A DNA stretch of 64,000 nucleotides from NCBI GenBank assembly GCA_030770535.1, contig JASVEC010000010.1, positions 372,001-436,000 on the forward strand. Direction: 5' to 3'. Under the pieces are notes generated by a model. That model had not been told where the DNA came from. It saw only the letters and a list, made by a program, of their open reading frames with translations, and searched no databases. Shown here piece by piece: positions 35,501 to 45,339 of the stretch. Both the position numbers and the translations under genes were made by a program. Each line of letters starts with the position of its first letter. The stretch's first letter is position 1. Source of the DNA: Batkoa obscura. Taxonomy: Eukaryota > Entomophthoromycota > Entomophthoromycetes > Entomophthorales > Batkoaceae.

Positions 35501-36750
35501 TCATTTAACTTATAGTCTAGATTTTTATCAAATATAAAATCATTTTTTGAGTTTTTTGGGTATCCAAGGACTTCTTTAATTAAAGGCACTGGCCGATATT
35601 CATCCCCAAAAGCTTTAACACTAGTTAATCTTGCTTCTGAATTCGGAATATAATAGCTCAGCCAATTAGCAATAGAATTGAGATTTGGTATAGTCGCTGA
35701 AACAACAATAGTTCGAGGGTTGTATTTCATAATCTTAGTTCTACTAACCTAGAATCAATTAAATATTACTCAATCAATAATTACATACAATAGCCTCCAA
35801 GATTGGACCTCGTTTTTCATTCAAAAGGTGAATTTCATCTATCTTGAAATAACTTAGTAGAGGTTTAAACAAATAAAACTACAAGAAAAAGCTGTATATA
35901 TTCCATCCATGGATTATTTACTCTAAAAATTAGAATGTATTTTATTTACGTAGTAAGAATTACTTCTTCCTAGAAACCGAATCCCATTTTTCAGGAGTTG
36001 AAATACTAAAGGTTTCAATTAGTTTAGATCTTAAAAGTAAATCTACATTAGCCCATGGTCACTTCTCATATCCAAATCTTCATAAATATCACCAGTAAAT
36101 TCGTAACCTACAAAAAAGTTATATTCTTATTTTAAAATAGAATGTACAGTTGATCCCGAGTTTGGTAAACTTCATTTTCCAATCATTGATTTTTTCAGAG
36201 CATAAGGCCTTCCAAAACATAAGCATGGATGAAATAAGAGTTTATGACTTACTTTTGTTGGTGCTATATAGACAGCATAAAACTTATTATAAATAGATAA
36301 TGCCTTGAGTATAGCTAGTTCAAATATGACTGTTTTTCCAGAGCCAGTGGGAGCTTAATTGCTTTAGATTTATGATGAAGATTAAAAGATTATGTACCAT
36401 TAACTACTAAATTATGGTTTGTATTCATGATCTAAAACAGTTACAAGGGTAATAAAAACTAAAAACTATTTACAACTTCAAAACATTCAGATTGCATCCT
36501 ATTAAAATATTGAAAGGGGAAACATGAATCATAATGATGACCTAAATGGTAAAATAAAACAATAAAGGCAAGTCAATAAAAAAACCTAATTCAGATGGCT
36601 GACGTAAGCCTGAAACATTTGAACTTTGATCAAATAAAGACCCTCTAAAAAAGTTAATATGTAAAAATAAACTAGTAAAAAGTACTGATTTTTATTATAG
36701 TTGTTTATTAAATGGAGGTTTTTTTTCTTCCTCTTAATCGGTTTTGACAT
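32517..36750 (-). CDS. HFM1/MER3 meiotic DNA helicase
   Basis: A heavily split gene (more than 15 exons) read from MSKPIKRKKK at 36750 to EWLNKN at 32517. Helicase motifs seen: PTGSGKT (motif I, about 36330-36350), AVYIAPTK (Ia), STPEKWDSVSR (about 35980), DEIHLLNEKRGP (II, about 35820), IVVSATIPNLNSIANWLSYY (III), NGVAFHHAGLSYEDRK (about 35120) and QMVGRAGRPQYDSFG (VI, about 34800). A winged-helix/Sec63-like region follows, then a charged tail. Ski2-like helicases with ATIPN...ANWL belong to the HFM1/MER3 type, needed for crossovers in meiosis. The gene looks whole. Exon ends were judged by eye and some may be off. Confidence 0.82.
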
Positions 36751-37092
36751 TTTTTTATAAACAAAAGCATAGAAGTAAACTTATTTCCTATTTATATCAT
36801 ACTTAACTAAGCACTGAAATACTTCAAAATTATGCATTTTTTTAAAACTAAGTAATCCAAAAAATGCTATATCATTCCACATAGTTGTCCCATATCATGT
36901 AGTTTAGTCTATATCCTAACAAAACCAATCTATTTTTAAAAGATTTAACCTTAACCTTAATATTATTTAAAAATAAAAAACCATGTATTATAAAATAGAC
37001 ATAAAGCTTAAATTAACTAATTGAATGTTAAGTATTTATAGAGCCCATATTTCAATAAATTACCTACTTTTAATTTATTTTAAAGGGTCGAT
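36751..37092. other. Intergenic, no gene seen
   Basis: 342 bp between the HFM1 start and the RPS17 stop on the same strand; AT-rich. Confidence 0.5.
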
Positions 37093-37829
37093 TTAAACAC
37101 GACGACGGTTGTTTTGACGGCGAGGGGTACGCTCGTAACCAACAACACCGCTGTTTGAAACGTGTTCGATTTGGGAAACACCTGGGATTTTGTCAAAGTT
37201 AAGAGATTTAAGAAGATCCTAGAAAAACGGTTGGCTTAAAAAATAAAAATAAAATAAAAAAAATACTTGAGTTTCGGCATCGACAGCAATAGTTCCAATG
37301 TCAAGAGCAGATACTTCTGGAACGTAGTTATCTTTACGCTCACGTTCTTCTTCTTGAAGTTTGAAAGAGATACCACGAACTGGTCCTCTTTGAATACGTT
37401 TCATTAAATGGGTGGTGAATCCAGCAATCTTATTACGAAGACGCTTGGAAGCAATGATAGCAACTTCACCGCAGATCTTCTTGTTAGTTTGGAAATCTAA
37501 AGTAAGACGAGGATAGTACTTTTCAATAAGTACACGAGAAGCTTTCTTAACAGTCTTAGTACGTACACGACCCTAATTTCCATTTGATTTTAGTTAAATT
37601 CGATTCAAATTGTTTCGGATTTTCAAGTTGTGTATCTATAATATTTTTTGTGCATGATTCATGTAGGATATTAAGTTGGATGTATACATATATATATTTG
37701 ATTCCAAATCTTTTTATGATTTATCATTTTTTATATCTCTTTTTATAAATCTAGTTGACTTCATCATATCCTTTTATCTCCAATTTTCTATTTTAGATAT
37801 GCTTTCCATAATGTTTAATATATTACCAT
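37093..37829 (-). CDS. RPS17: Ribosomal protein eS17 (RPS17)
   Basis: Exon 3 is 37093-37218 and exon 2 is 37267-37572, encoding [49 protein letters not shown] and a basic end RRQNNRRRV, all standard for eS17 of the 40S subunit. The initiator Met must be on its own in a first exon. The best candidate is ATG 37829-37827, directly before a GTAATA donor, giving a first intron of about 254 nt. Base use is richer in G and C than in neighbouring genes, as expected for high expression. It is divergent from MED6. Confidence 0.92.
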
Positions 37830-38095
37830 ATTGATGACTTAGGTTTCCTTTAAACGTTTAATGGAGAGGAGGATATAAAGGCCCAATGGCTAGTCACAGA
37901 AAAAGAACGCTTCTTTGATCAATCTCAATTTCTATTTGTTAATTTATTTTTTTAGGTAAGTTTTGGCTTTGTTAATGATTTAACTGGCTTTACAAAATTA
38001 TAAAAAGTACACAGTGTAGTTGATTGGCTTAATTTTTACATTTCATTTCAAATATTAAATTATTTTTATTTATTTTTTATTATTTTTTTTAAATA
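37830..38095. promoter_or_regulatory. Shared divergent promoter RPS17/MED6
   Basis: About 266 bp between the inferred RPS17 start and the MED6 start. It contains T-rich tracts near 37945-37972, common in ribosomal-protein promoters; nothing more specific. Confidence 0.4.
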
Positions 38096-39270
38096 ATGGA
38101 TCAAGATTTAACTGGAATTGAATGGAGATATTCTGAATGGCTTGCTGTAATACAATAACTATTTCAATTTAAAGAATCTAAATTAAATAAGGCTCATGGC
38201 TTAAACTCTGATAATGTCTTGGAGTATTTCAGTATGTCCCCGTTTTGGGATTCAACTTCTAATAATGCTGTATTGAAAATGCAAACCAGTTTCAGTGGAC
38301 ATGAAGAGACTAAATCCACTTTAAAGTAAAAACTATCTAGTATTAACTAATGCCATGCTAAACCATTTAAGAAATATGGTAGGAGTTGAGTTTGAAATAG
38401 TAAAAGATCGTAGTCCTAATTTATATGTTATTCAAAAACAACAACGTACTTCACCAACTGAAGGTATTGATTAGTCATTATAATAATGTTATCTAAAAAA
38501 GTAGTATTTCCTATCTCTATGTATTATGTTCTTAATGGGAATATATACCAAGCACCAAATCTCTATAAAATATTAGCAACAAGAATGGTAATTTGAATCA
38601 AAATGCTTAAATAGTTGCTAAGTTTATTTAGGTAACTATGGTCAATCATTTGCATAGCAGTTTCAAGGATTTATGTAAATTTGCTGAATATCATCCAACT
38701 GGAAGATATAGATGGAAAATAAATCCACTCAAAGGGGAAGAGAAAGGTATATTACAATATATATAGTTATATATATTCATAATACATCTATAAAACTATA
38801 GAAGCAGAGAAAGAGAACGAAACAGAAACAGTAGAAATACAAAAAGTTTATGATTTTCAAAGCTGTATTAATCGAGCCTTTGCTGTTGATGGTATGGGAA
38901 AAATTCCACCAAAAGAAGTAGTAAATAAAAAAGAGAATATGAAACAAGCAAGGCTTCTAGAGGCTAAAAGTTATGTACAAAAAGTAAGCTTTTATTATTC
39001 TAAGTATTTATATTCTAATCATGACTTTAGATCAATGAAGAAAGAAAGGCTGCAAGTATAGTTTTTGATAATTTTAATGATATTATACTAATTTTATAGT
39101 GAAATCCCAAGCGTCTACACCAGCTGGTGAAGGTGGCAAAAGGCGTAGGGGCGATGGCTCAGGGAAGAAAAAAAAGAAGTGTAAGACATTAATTTGATAT
39201 TTACGTTCCAAAAGTATAATCAATATTTATTTATAATTTAATAGCAAGACGCAGCACGCCAGCTCTTTAA
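38096..39270 (+). CDS. MED6: Mediator subunit 6
   Basis: ATG 38096, stop 39270, with eight introns of 43-70 nt. Family marks: TGIEWRYSEWLA, LNSDNVLEYFSMSPFWD, NNAVLKMQ, MVGVEFEIV, LYVIQKQQRTSP and YYVLNGNIYQAPNLYKIL, then helical HLHSSFKDLCKFAEYHPTGRY. The tail is basic, GGKRRRGDGSGKKKKK, ending STPAL. MED6 is a conserved head-module subunit linking activators to RNA polymerase II. The intron after STLK also encodes a plausible-looking MLNHLR by chance, but only splicing restores the frame. Confidence 0.9.
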
Positions 39271-39403
39271 GAATTTATCTAATAGCATATAGAAGCTGAC
39301 TTGTTTGTATAAATATCATCCTAAATTTATTAATTTATTAATTTATTAATAAATTTTAAATGCTTGGTTTTAATTATTTGTTTCTGGTTTTATTGCATTG
39401 CTA
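39271..39403. other. 3' flank of MED6
   Basis: Short AT-rich 3' flank of MED6; nothing is recognised before the TA-flanked MITE. Confidence 0.3.
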
Positions 39404-39559
39404 GAACTGGTTATATTGAGATGCCTTTGCTCTTTTTTAATTTAACGTTTATTTTTTTGTAACGAGTTTATGGATTATATTCAGCGAATTAAACCATAGA
39501 TTCACTATAAAAGAAATAAACAAAATCAAAGAATAAAGGTATCTCAATACAACCAGTTC
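39404..39559. mobile_element. 156-bp TA-flanked MITE (mariner-type ends)
   Basis: Inverted ends of about 30 bp: GAACTGGTTATATTGAGATG at the left matches the complement of CATCTCAATA...CCAGTTC at the right with few changes. TA lies on each side (39402-39403, 39560-39561). No coding capacity. This is the only copy I found in the window and it is unrelated to the GGGG-end family. Confidence 0.8.
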
Positions 39560-39652
39560 TAACTAGAATTGGTGTATACTTCTAATTTAACTTTCAAGTA
39601 TATTATTTAATCATTTTTGCTAAAAAATAACGAATTTGAATTTATTATTTTA

Positions 39653-39730
39653 GGAATGTTTTTTCGTTTCTCAAAGTCCTATTTGAATGGAAAAATTGTT
39701 AGTAAATCCTTAAACAAAAAAATACATCTC
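39653..39730 (+). mobile_element. 98-bp GGGG-end MITE, copy 15 (decayed)
   Basis: GGAATGTT to ACATCTC, with a shortened middle; no flanking duplication. Confidence 0.65.
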
Positions 39731-39956
39731 TATTTAATAAAATTTCTATGGATTCATATAGTGGCTTTAATTGTAATCAATAAATAAAAATATTGTTTTA
39801 TTCTATTTAGTATTAAATTAAATAAGTATGTGTTAGAATGCCGCTGAGTTTATAGAGAAGCTTTAAGTTCTAAAATTAACAATCTGACGATTGTCTTTGA
39901 GTAAAATAGTCACATAGTTTAAGTTTATAGAAAACAAAAGTTTATTTTGGAATCAA

Positions 39957-41081
39957 CTAAATAGTATCCTCTTCCTCTATCTTACTATCGCTCTTTTGTA
40001 CTTCTTTCTTTCCAGCATATTTATCGTTACCTTCTTTTTTTTCAATTTCTTTATCGATAGTTTCTTTCTTTTCTGATTCCTTGTTTCCACGTTCCTTTCC
40101 TATCACTAGAAATTTCTTAAATATACTTTTTGTTTTTCCCCTTTTGATTTTTTCTTCAACTGCTTTCTCAGATTCCTTATCTTTCTCTTCAACATCAGAG
40201 GCTGGGTGTAAAATTCCATTAAGAAGGTGTTCTGGGAATATATGGGTTGATTCTTGTATGTGATCGAATTCTCCAATCAATAGATTATAAGTAGTTTCGT
40301 TCCTCTTCTTGATTCTTCTTAAATAATGACGGGCCATCTCTCCAAAAACTCCTTTTTCCAATCCATCATAATATCCTAAAATCACTCGAAGGTAATTGGA
40401 AAAAGTAGGGTTCTCCTTTAAAAAATCTGAATATTTTAACATTCCTGGCTTTAAGACACTTGCAACAGGAATAAGACCTCTAACCACACCATCTAAAGCA
40501 TAATTCATAGGACCATAAGTTGCAAGATAGATAAGCGAGAGTCTAGCATCAACCATATGGATATGAAATTGACGAATATATTTGAATAGTATGGTTGTTA
40601 CCAATCTACTTTTTACAGGATCAATACCACGGAATGGAAGATCAAAATCTCCTGCTAAGTAAGCTTCAAGTTTTTCTGGTGGGAATTTTTCAACAAACCG
40701 TTTAATAAGTTTACCAGGAGCTAAAGGACGAGGAACGCGATCTTTAAGGTTTAAAAACTTAGATTTTATTTTGCCTTTGTCGCTGGATCCACTTTCCTCG
40801 GTTGTTTGTCCTTCTTTTTCATCGCCAGAATCTAACCTATCGTTAAGAAAATCCTCCTTTTCATCTTCTTTTGGAGCTTTAGAGCTTGGCCTTAAGTAAG
40901 ATAATACCCCAGGAGAATTGTTATTATTCAACCTCATCTCTGAAAGTGTAAGTGCTTGGGAAGACGCTCCATTTCCTGATGGGAGCTTTAAGCTAGCAAT
41001 TGGCTCAGCCAAAATGATGCTTGCTAGTAAACTACAAAGATAGAAACCAGCCTTCATCTCAAGAATAAAATGCAAAAGCAA
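39957..41081 (-). CDS. Secreted helical protein, member A1
   Basis: Single exon, 374 aa from the first ATG. The second Met (residue 9, KAGFYLCSLLASIILAEPIA) gives a better signal peptide and may be the true start. A Ser/Asn-rich and acidic linker (about residues 30-120) is followed by a helical domain (about 125-310) with KLEAYLAGDFDLPFRGIDPV, KENPTFSNYLRVILGYYDG, GEMARHYLRRIKKRN and FPEHLLNGILHP. The last 70 residues are Lys/Glu repeats. It has no family I know. It pairs with A2 at 41845; 328 bp covering its promoter and first ~58 codons appear identical between the two. Confidence 0.75.
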   Translation of the reverse strand: MLLHFILEMKAGFYLCSLLASIILAEPIASLKLPSGNGASSQALTLSEMRLNNNNSPGVLSYLRPSSKAPKEDEKEDFLNDRLDSGDEKEGQTTEESGSSDKGKIKSKFLNLKDRVPRPLAPGKLIKRFVEKFPPEKLEAYLAGDFDLPFRGIDPVKSRLVTTILFKYIRQFHIHMVDARLSLIYLATYGPMNYALDGVVRGLIPVASVLKPGMLKYSDFLKENPTFSNYLRVILGYYDGLEKGVFGEMARHYLRRIKKRNETTYNLLIGEFDHIQESTHIFPEHLLNGILHPASDVEEKDKESEKAVEEKIKRGKTKSIFKKFLVIGKERGNKESEKKETIDKEIEKKEGNDKYAGKKEVQKSDSKIEEEDTI

Positions 41082-41230
41082 ATGATATTGAATATACTAA
41101 TTTTAAATGAAATTTTAGATTTTCTTTGATCATCCTAATAATTTTAAAATTGAAGATTGTCTTATTTTAATGATAATTTATTCCTTTAATATTTTTAAAG
41201 TTGTTACAATTAATATTAATTTGTAATTAC
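40903..41230 (-). repeat. 328-bp duplicated promoter plus signal-peptide module, copy 1
   Basis: Matches 42752-43079 base for base as far as I can read. It covers the start of gene A1 and 149 bp upstream. Identity stops sharply at both ends, at the codons after VLSYLR on one side and after GTAATTAC on the other. Confidence 0.92.
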
Positions 41231-41844
41231 CATACCATAGCAACTAAGACATTATTATCTTTAAATTGATGTTCTGATTTTTACCACCTGTGAAATATTT
41301 TATAGAGATTGCTATATTTAAAAAAGTATTTAATGCTTAATATATTTATTTCTTTTAGTTGATTTTTTAATGCTAATAAGTCATTCATCTAATTTAAAAT
41401 TTTTCTTGGAATTATTAATATTCCTAAATAATTTTTAATCAAATTAATTTCAAATGTTTACGCCATTATTTTATATCAAAATTATCATGAAACTTACGAT
41501 GTCTTAACTGAAATATGATATATTTATTGTTTAATTATTGACTGTAAAAGACAATAATTTATATGAATAAAAAATAATTATAGATTAATAGTCATGTTCT
41601 AATAATTAGCTAGGATAATTTTTTTAAATATATTTAACATTAAGTTGATGTAAATATATACTGGAATAACTTTTAATATTAATACAACTTCGTTAAATCT
41701 AAACTATAGTTTCAACCACTACATATAAAATGGTAATAGGGTTTAAATACTATAGTCGCATTACTCTACTTGTATAAAATTTCAAATAAGACAGTCAAAG
41801 TCATTTAAACTTATAAGAAGTTATCTTTATTTATAAAATCAACT
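41231..41844. other. Intergenic, no gene seen
   Basis: AT-rich spacer between A1 and A2, including the A2 3' flank. Confidence 0.4.
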
Positions 41845-42930
41845 TTAGCTATAACTATTCTCTACTACTTTAGTGCTCTTCTTACCAGATTCTTTATTAT
41901 CAGATTCTTTCTTTCTAGACTCTCTCGCTAAAGATATAAATTGAGAAAATATACTCTTGCCTTTTTGACTTCTACTTTTTTCTTCAACTATTTTCTCGGA
42001 TTCTATATCTTTTTCTTCAGCATCACGATCCGGATGGAAAATTCCTTCAAAAAACTCCTCTGGGAAGAGTTCAACTGCTACTTGTAAGTGGTCGAAGGAT
42101 GCAATCACTGAATTATAAATGGATACATTTCTCTTCTTAATTCTTCTTAAATAATGCCGTCCAATTTCTCCAAAAGTTCCGTTTTCTATTCCATTATGGT
42201 ATTTTAAAGCTACTTTAATATAATTTGTTAAAATAGGGTTCTTTTCAAAAAATCCATCAAGATTCAATTTTCCTGGTTTTACAATAGCTAAAATAGGACT
42301 AATGCCACGAACTACAGAATCCAAAAAAATATTACTAGGTACATAACTTGCAATATAGAAAGGGACGAGTCTACTATTAACAAGATGTATATGAATTTGA
42401 CGAAGATACTTAAAGAGTATTGTTGTGATTAATCTACTTTTTACAGGATCAATACCACGGAACGGAAGATCAAAGTCGCCTCCCAAATAAGCTTCAAGTT
42501 TTTCTGGTGGTAATTTTTCAACAAATAGCTTAATGAGCCCAGCAGGATTTTTTGGAATATGAGGAAAAGGAATTTTATTAAATGGAACACCCTTGGTCTT
42601 TTCTTTATCTTTCCCTTTTTGAACATCTATTAATTCACCTTTTTCGTCATCAAAATCTAGCTTATCACTAAGGTAATCTTCTTCTTTAGATTCTTTGGCT
42701 GCTTTTTCATCATCTTTCTTCTGGTTGTTGGGACTGTTTCTTAAATAAGACAATACCCCAGGAGAATTGTTATTATTCAACCTCATCTCTGAAAGTGTAA
42801 GTGCTTGGGAAGACGCTCCATTTCCTGATGGGAGCTTTAAGCTAGCAATTGGCTCAGCCAAAATGATGCTTGCTAGTAAACTACAAAGATAGAAACCAGC
42901 CTTCATCTCAAGAATAAAATGCAAAAGCAA
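41845..42930 (-). CDS. Secreted helical protein, member A2
   Basis: Single exon, 361 aa, same layout as A1: signal peptide, acidic linker, helical domain (KLEAYLGGDFDLPFRGIDPV, GEIGRHYLRRIKKRN, FPEEFFEGIFHP) and a Lys/Glu tail. After the shared N-terminus the two proteins differ at many positions, strongest in the linker and tail, and keep the helical core. The Leu/Arg-rich LRRIKKRN helix and the FPEE/FPEH block also resemble those of members B1 and B2. Secretion is predicted from the signal peptide; function unknown. Confidence 0.75.
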   Translation of the reverse strand: MLLHFILEMKAGFYLCSLLASIILAEPIASLKLPSGNGASSQALTLSEMRLNNNNSPGVLSYLRNSPNNQKKDDEKAAKESKEEDYLSDKLDFDDEKGELIDVQKGKDKEKTKGVPFNKIPFPHIPKNPAGLIKLFVEKLPPEKLEAYLGGDFDLPFRGIDPVKSRLITTILFKYLRQIHIHLVNSRLVPFYIASYVPSNIFLDSVVRGISPILAIVKPGKLNLDGFFEKNPILTNYIKVALKYHNGIENGTFGEIGRHYLRRIKKRNVSIYNSVIASFDHLQVAVELFPEEFFEGIFHPDRDAEEKDIESEKIVEEKSRSQKGKSIFSQFISLARESRKKESDNKESGKKSTKVVENSYS

Positions 42931-43079
42931 ATGATATTGAATATACTAATTTTAAATGAAATTTTAGATTTTCTTTGATCATCCTAATAATTTTAAAATT
43001 GAAGATTGTCTTATTTTAATGATAATTTATTCCTTTAATATTTTTAAAGTTGTTACAATTAATATTAATTTGTAATTAC
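42752..43079 (-). repeat. 328-bp duplicated promoter plus signal-peptide module, copy 2
   Basis: Partner of 40903-41230 at a constant offset of 1849 bp. Confidence 0.92.
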
Positions 43080-43689
43080 TATGGCATTTTAATTTGGTAT
43101 CTAAAGTGAGCTTAATGATCTTTCTTTTACCTCATTGAAAGTCTTAGCCAAATAAACAGCTTCAAATAGCTAAAATGAATGGAATTTACTTGGAGTAGTA
43201 GTAGTAATTAAAATGCGAATAGATTCTTATATAGTAAAAGTAACAAACCGTATAGAAGGATAGAGTCACAATAAGTTAAAATATCACAAGAATTTTACTT
43301 TTTTGTCCATAAGTAAAACTTTTGGGAGCCTCTGGCTCTATCAAGGCTTTAGAAATAAAAGCACATTTTATAATAAAAATTATACTAGTTGCCTTTTAGA
43401 AATAAAGAATATTCTTACATACTACCAAATTATTTGCCAGTATATTGATCTTTTTATATCATAGAAGAATACAATATATAGTAATTTGCTAACTCTACGC
43501 TCTTATAGTTAAGTTTTAATACACAATAATCTGTTATTGAAAATATTTTATTTTTTCACATTAACATTATAATTAGATTAAACTTAAAAAAATAAACCTT
43601 AATAAATAATCTAAATTATCATCAATCCTTTTTTATTAGTTACATTCTATAGTTTGTAAATCCAATTATTTACACTATTTCTGCTTATT
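43080..43689. other. Intergenic, no gene seen
   Basis: AT-rich spacer, 3' side of B1; no frame trusted. Confidence 0.4.
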
Positions 43690-44352
43690 TTAATATTCTA
43701 GAAACCTTTGATAGTATTCCTCTGGATAAAGACCGATTTCACGGGCGGATCCAACAGAATCTTTGATTTGCTTGGCAACAGTTGGTTGCCTCTTTCTAAT
43801 CTTTGCAAAAATATCAGCTTTTATATCCTCTACTGGACCAGACTTGAGTTCCTTTATGAACTCAAGATTAGTTTGAAAGTAAGAAAGCTTATCTGGGTTT
43901 TTCTTAAAGTGGGCAATAGTAAGCTCTGAGAATTTTGGGATTCTATCGGGTTCTTTAGCTAAGGAATCAGCAATACTAAGTGCAAATGAATCAATAAACT
44001 CTTTATTTTTTTCATAAAAAGGCGGGATCTTTTCATTGCAGAATCCAATGATAAGTTTATGGATACTCGAAACAGCTTTTTGAACAAATCTTTCCTTAGA
44101 CTCCTCTGTAATTCCTGGAATCTTTCCATCAATCTTTTTTTCCAACAATAACTTTTTATAGCTTTCTGGAGAAATATGACTCTTGATATCAAATTTGTAG
44201 CCTGAATCTCGAGGCTTTTCAGGCTTTTTGGTCTCTTCGCTTGCGTTGTTTTTAACAGAGGGTCCGTTGGTAGTTAAACCAAAACTATCCTGAGATGGCA
44301 CGGCCATCACAGCGCTTAAGGCAACAGTAGCAAATAATAAGTTGAATTTCAT
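43690..44352 (-). CDS. Secreted helical protein, member B1
   Basis: Single exon, 220 aa. Signal peptide MKFNLLFATVALSAVMAVPS, short polar linker, then an all-helical domain with PESYKKLLLEKKIDGKIPGI, FCNEKIPPFYEKNKEFIDS, AHFKKNPDKLSYFQTNLEF, IFAKIRKRQPTVAKQIKDS and a final YPEEYYQRFLEY. It is clearly paralogous to B2 at 49726. The order of blocks (xxKLL...GI, KKNP, I-x-KR-x-P/N, PEE) parallels the helical core of A1/A2, so all four may form one superfamily; that is inference. No known domain is recognised. Confidence 0.78.
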   Translation of the reverse strand: MKFNLLFATVALSAVMAVPSQDSFGLTTNGPSVKNNASEETKKPEKPRDSGYKFDIKSHISPESYKKLLLEKKIDGKIPGITEESKERFVQKAVSSIHKLIIGFCNEKIPPFYEKNKEFIDSFALSIADSLAKEPDRIPKFSELTIAHFKKNPDKLSYFQTNLEFIKELKSGPVEDIKADIFAKIRKRQPTVAKQIKDSVGSAREIGLYPEEYYQRFLEY

Positions 44353-44380
44353 AGTTAATAAAATTAAAATTCACACTAAA

Positions 44381-44388
44381 GTTATATA
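44381..44388 (-). promoter_or_regulatory. TATA box of B1
   Basis: TATATAAC (minus strand) 29-36 bp before the start. The following CAGC-GCTG region and the next 40 bp are also conserved upstream of B2. Confidence 0.5.
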
Positions 44389-44590
44389 GCGGCTGCTGGT
44401 TATTTATTAGAATAGATAATATAGCCTTAAGTCAAGACCAAGTAACGTATTTATATATACTATAGCCCTAATCATAATTAAAAATCTAATTAGTTTGATA
44501 CTCATTCTAAAACTTTACGGGTCAATCATGCTAAATTTAAAAAAGTATGATAGTTTTGGGTTACAGTTAGTTCATCTCAAATCAGAATAT

Positions 44591-44686
44591 GGGACTGTGT
44601 TTTTGTATTCAAGAATTTTACCAACAATTTTTCCACTCAAATAGCGCTTAAAAGATGAAAAAAATGCTGAAGCTAAAAAACATCCC
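44591..44686 (-). mobile_element. 98-bp GGGG-end MITE, copy 16
   Basis: GGGACTGT to ACATCCC. The flanks ATAT/TATA do not match exactly. It lies 239 bp upstream of the B1 start codon. Confidence 0.78.
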
Positions 44687-45232
44687 TATATACTTTATCA
44701 AAAAAAATCACACGTTTTTAGGAAAAATCTGATACATTTAATAAAATTTAATTTAGTAGTTGGGATTGTCTGAGTTAGTTTCATTATTTTATCTCATTTT
44801 TAAATATTTTGTATTAAAAACTTCGTTTAAAGTTCTATAAATCAAATTTTTTATTAAAACAAAAGCACCTTGACACAGTTCTAAATTGTTTTATTATAGT
44901 CTATACTGTAAGTTAGTTGAAGTTCTACTAAATCTTAAATACATATTCTTATAAAACTTTATTGAGAAACATTCAACATCGACTGCTTTATAGCCAACAT
45001 TGTAGATTTGTTATCAAATAAATAAACTATTTTAATGTTATAATTACATTATTAATATATTCCTAAGTTAATAAATAGCTGCATGGAAGGGAGTGGTTAG
45101 CCCCAAAACCATAATTAACTATCTCTATATAATACAAGTAATATAATAATAGTTTTTACATATTATTACAATTGCTTGTTCTTTGACTATTTATTAACTT
45201 AGCTATTAATAACTTAAGTAATATTAACATTT

Positions 45233-45329
45233 GGGGATGTTTTTTTTGGTTTCATTACTTTTCCACTTTTTAAGCCCTGTTTGAGCGGAAAGATTGTTAG
45301 TAAAGTTCTTAAACAAAAAAATACATCCC
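45233..45329 (+). mobile_element. 98-bp GGGG-end MITE, copy 17 (nested)
   Basis: GGGGATGT to ACATCCC, flanked by ATTT on both sides (45229-45232, 45330-45333). Confidence 0.88.
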
Positions 45330-45339
45330 ATTTAATAAT

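Noticed and set aside
37897-37929. ATGGCTAGTCACAGAAAAAG start-like sequence on the + strand
   Set aside because: Stops after ten codons and no exon follows; it belongs to the RPS17/MED6 promoter gap.
40081-40263. Small + strand frame inside A1 (also 42441-42626, 43708-43929, 43959-44192)
   Set aside because: Shadows of the long secreted-protein frames on the minus strand or its other frames.
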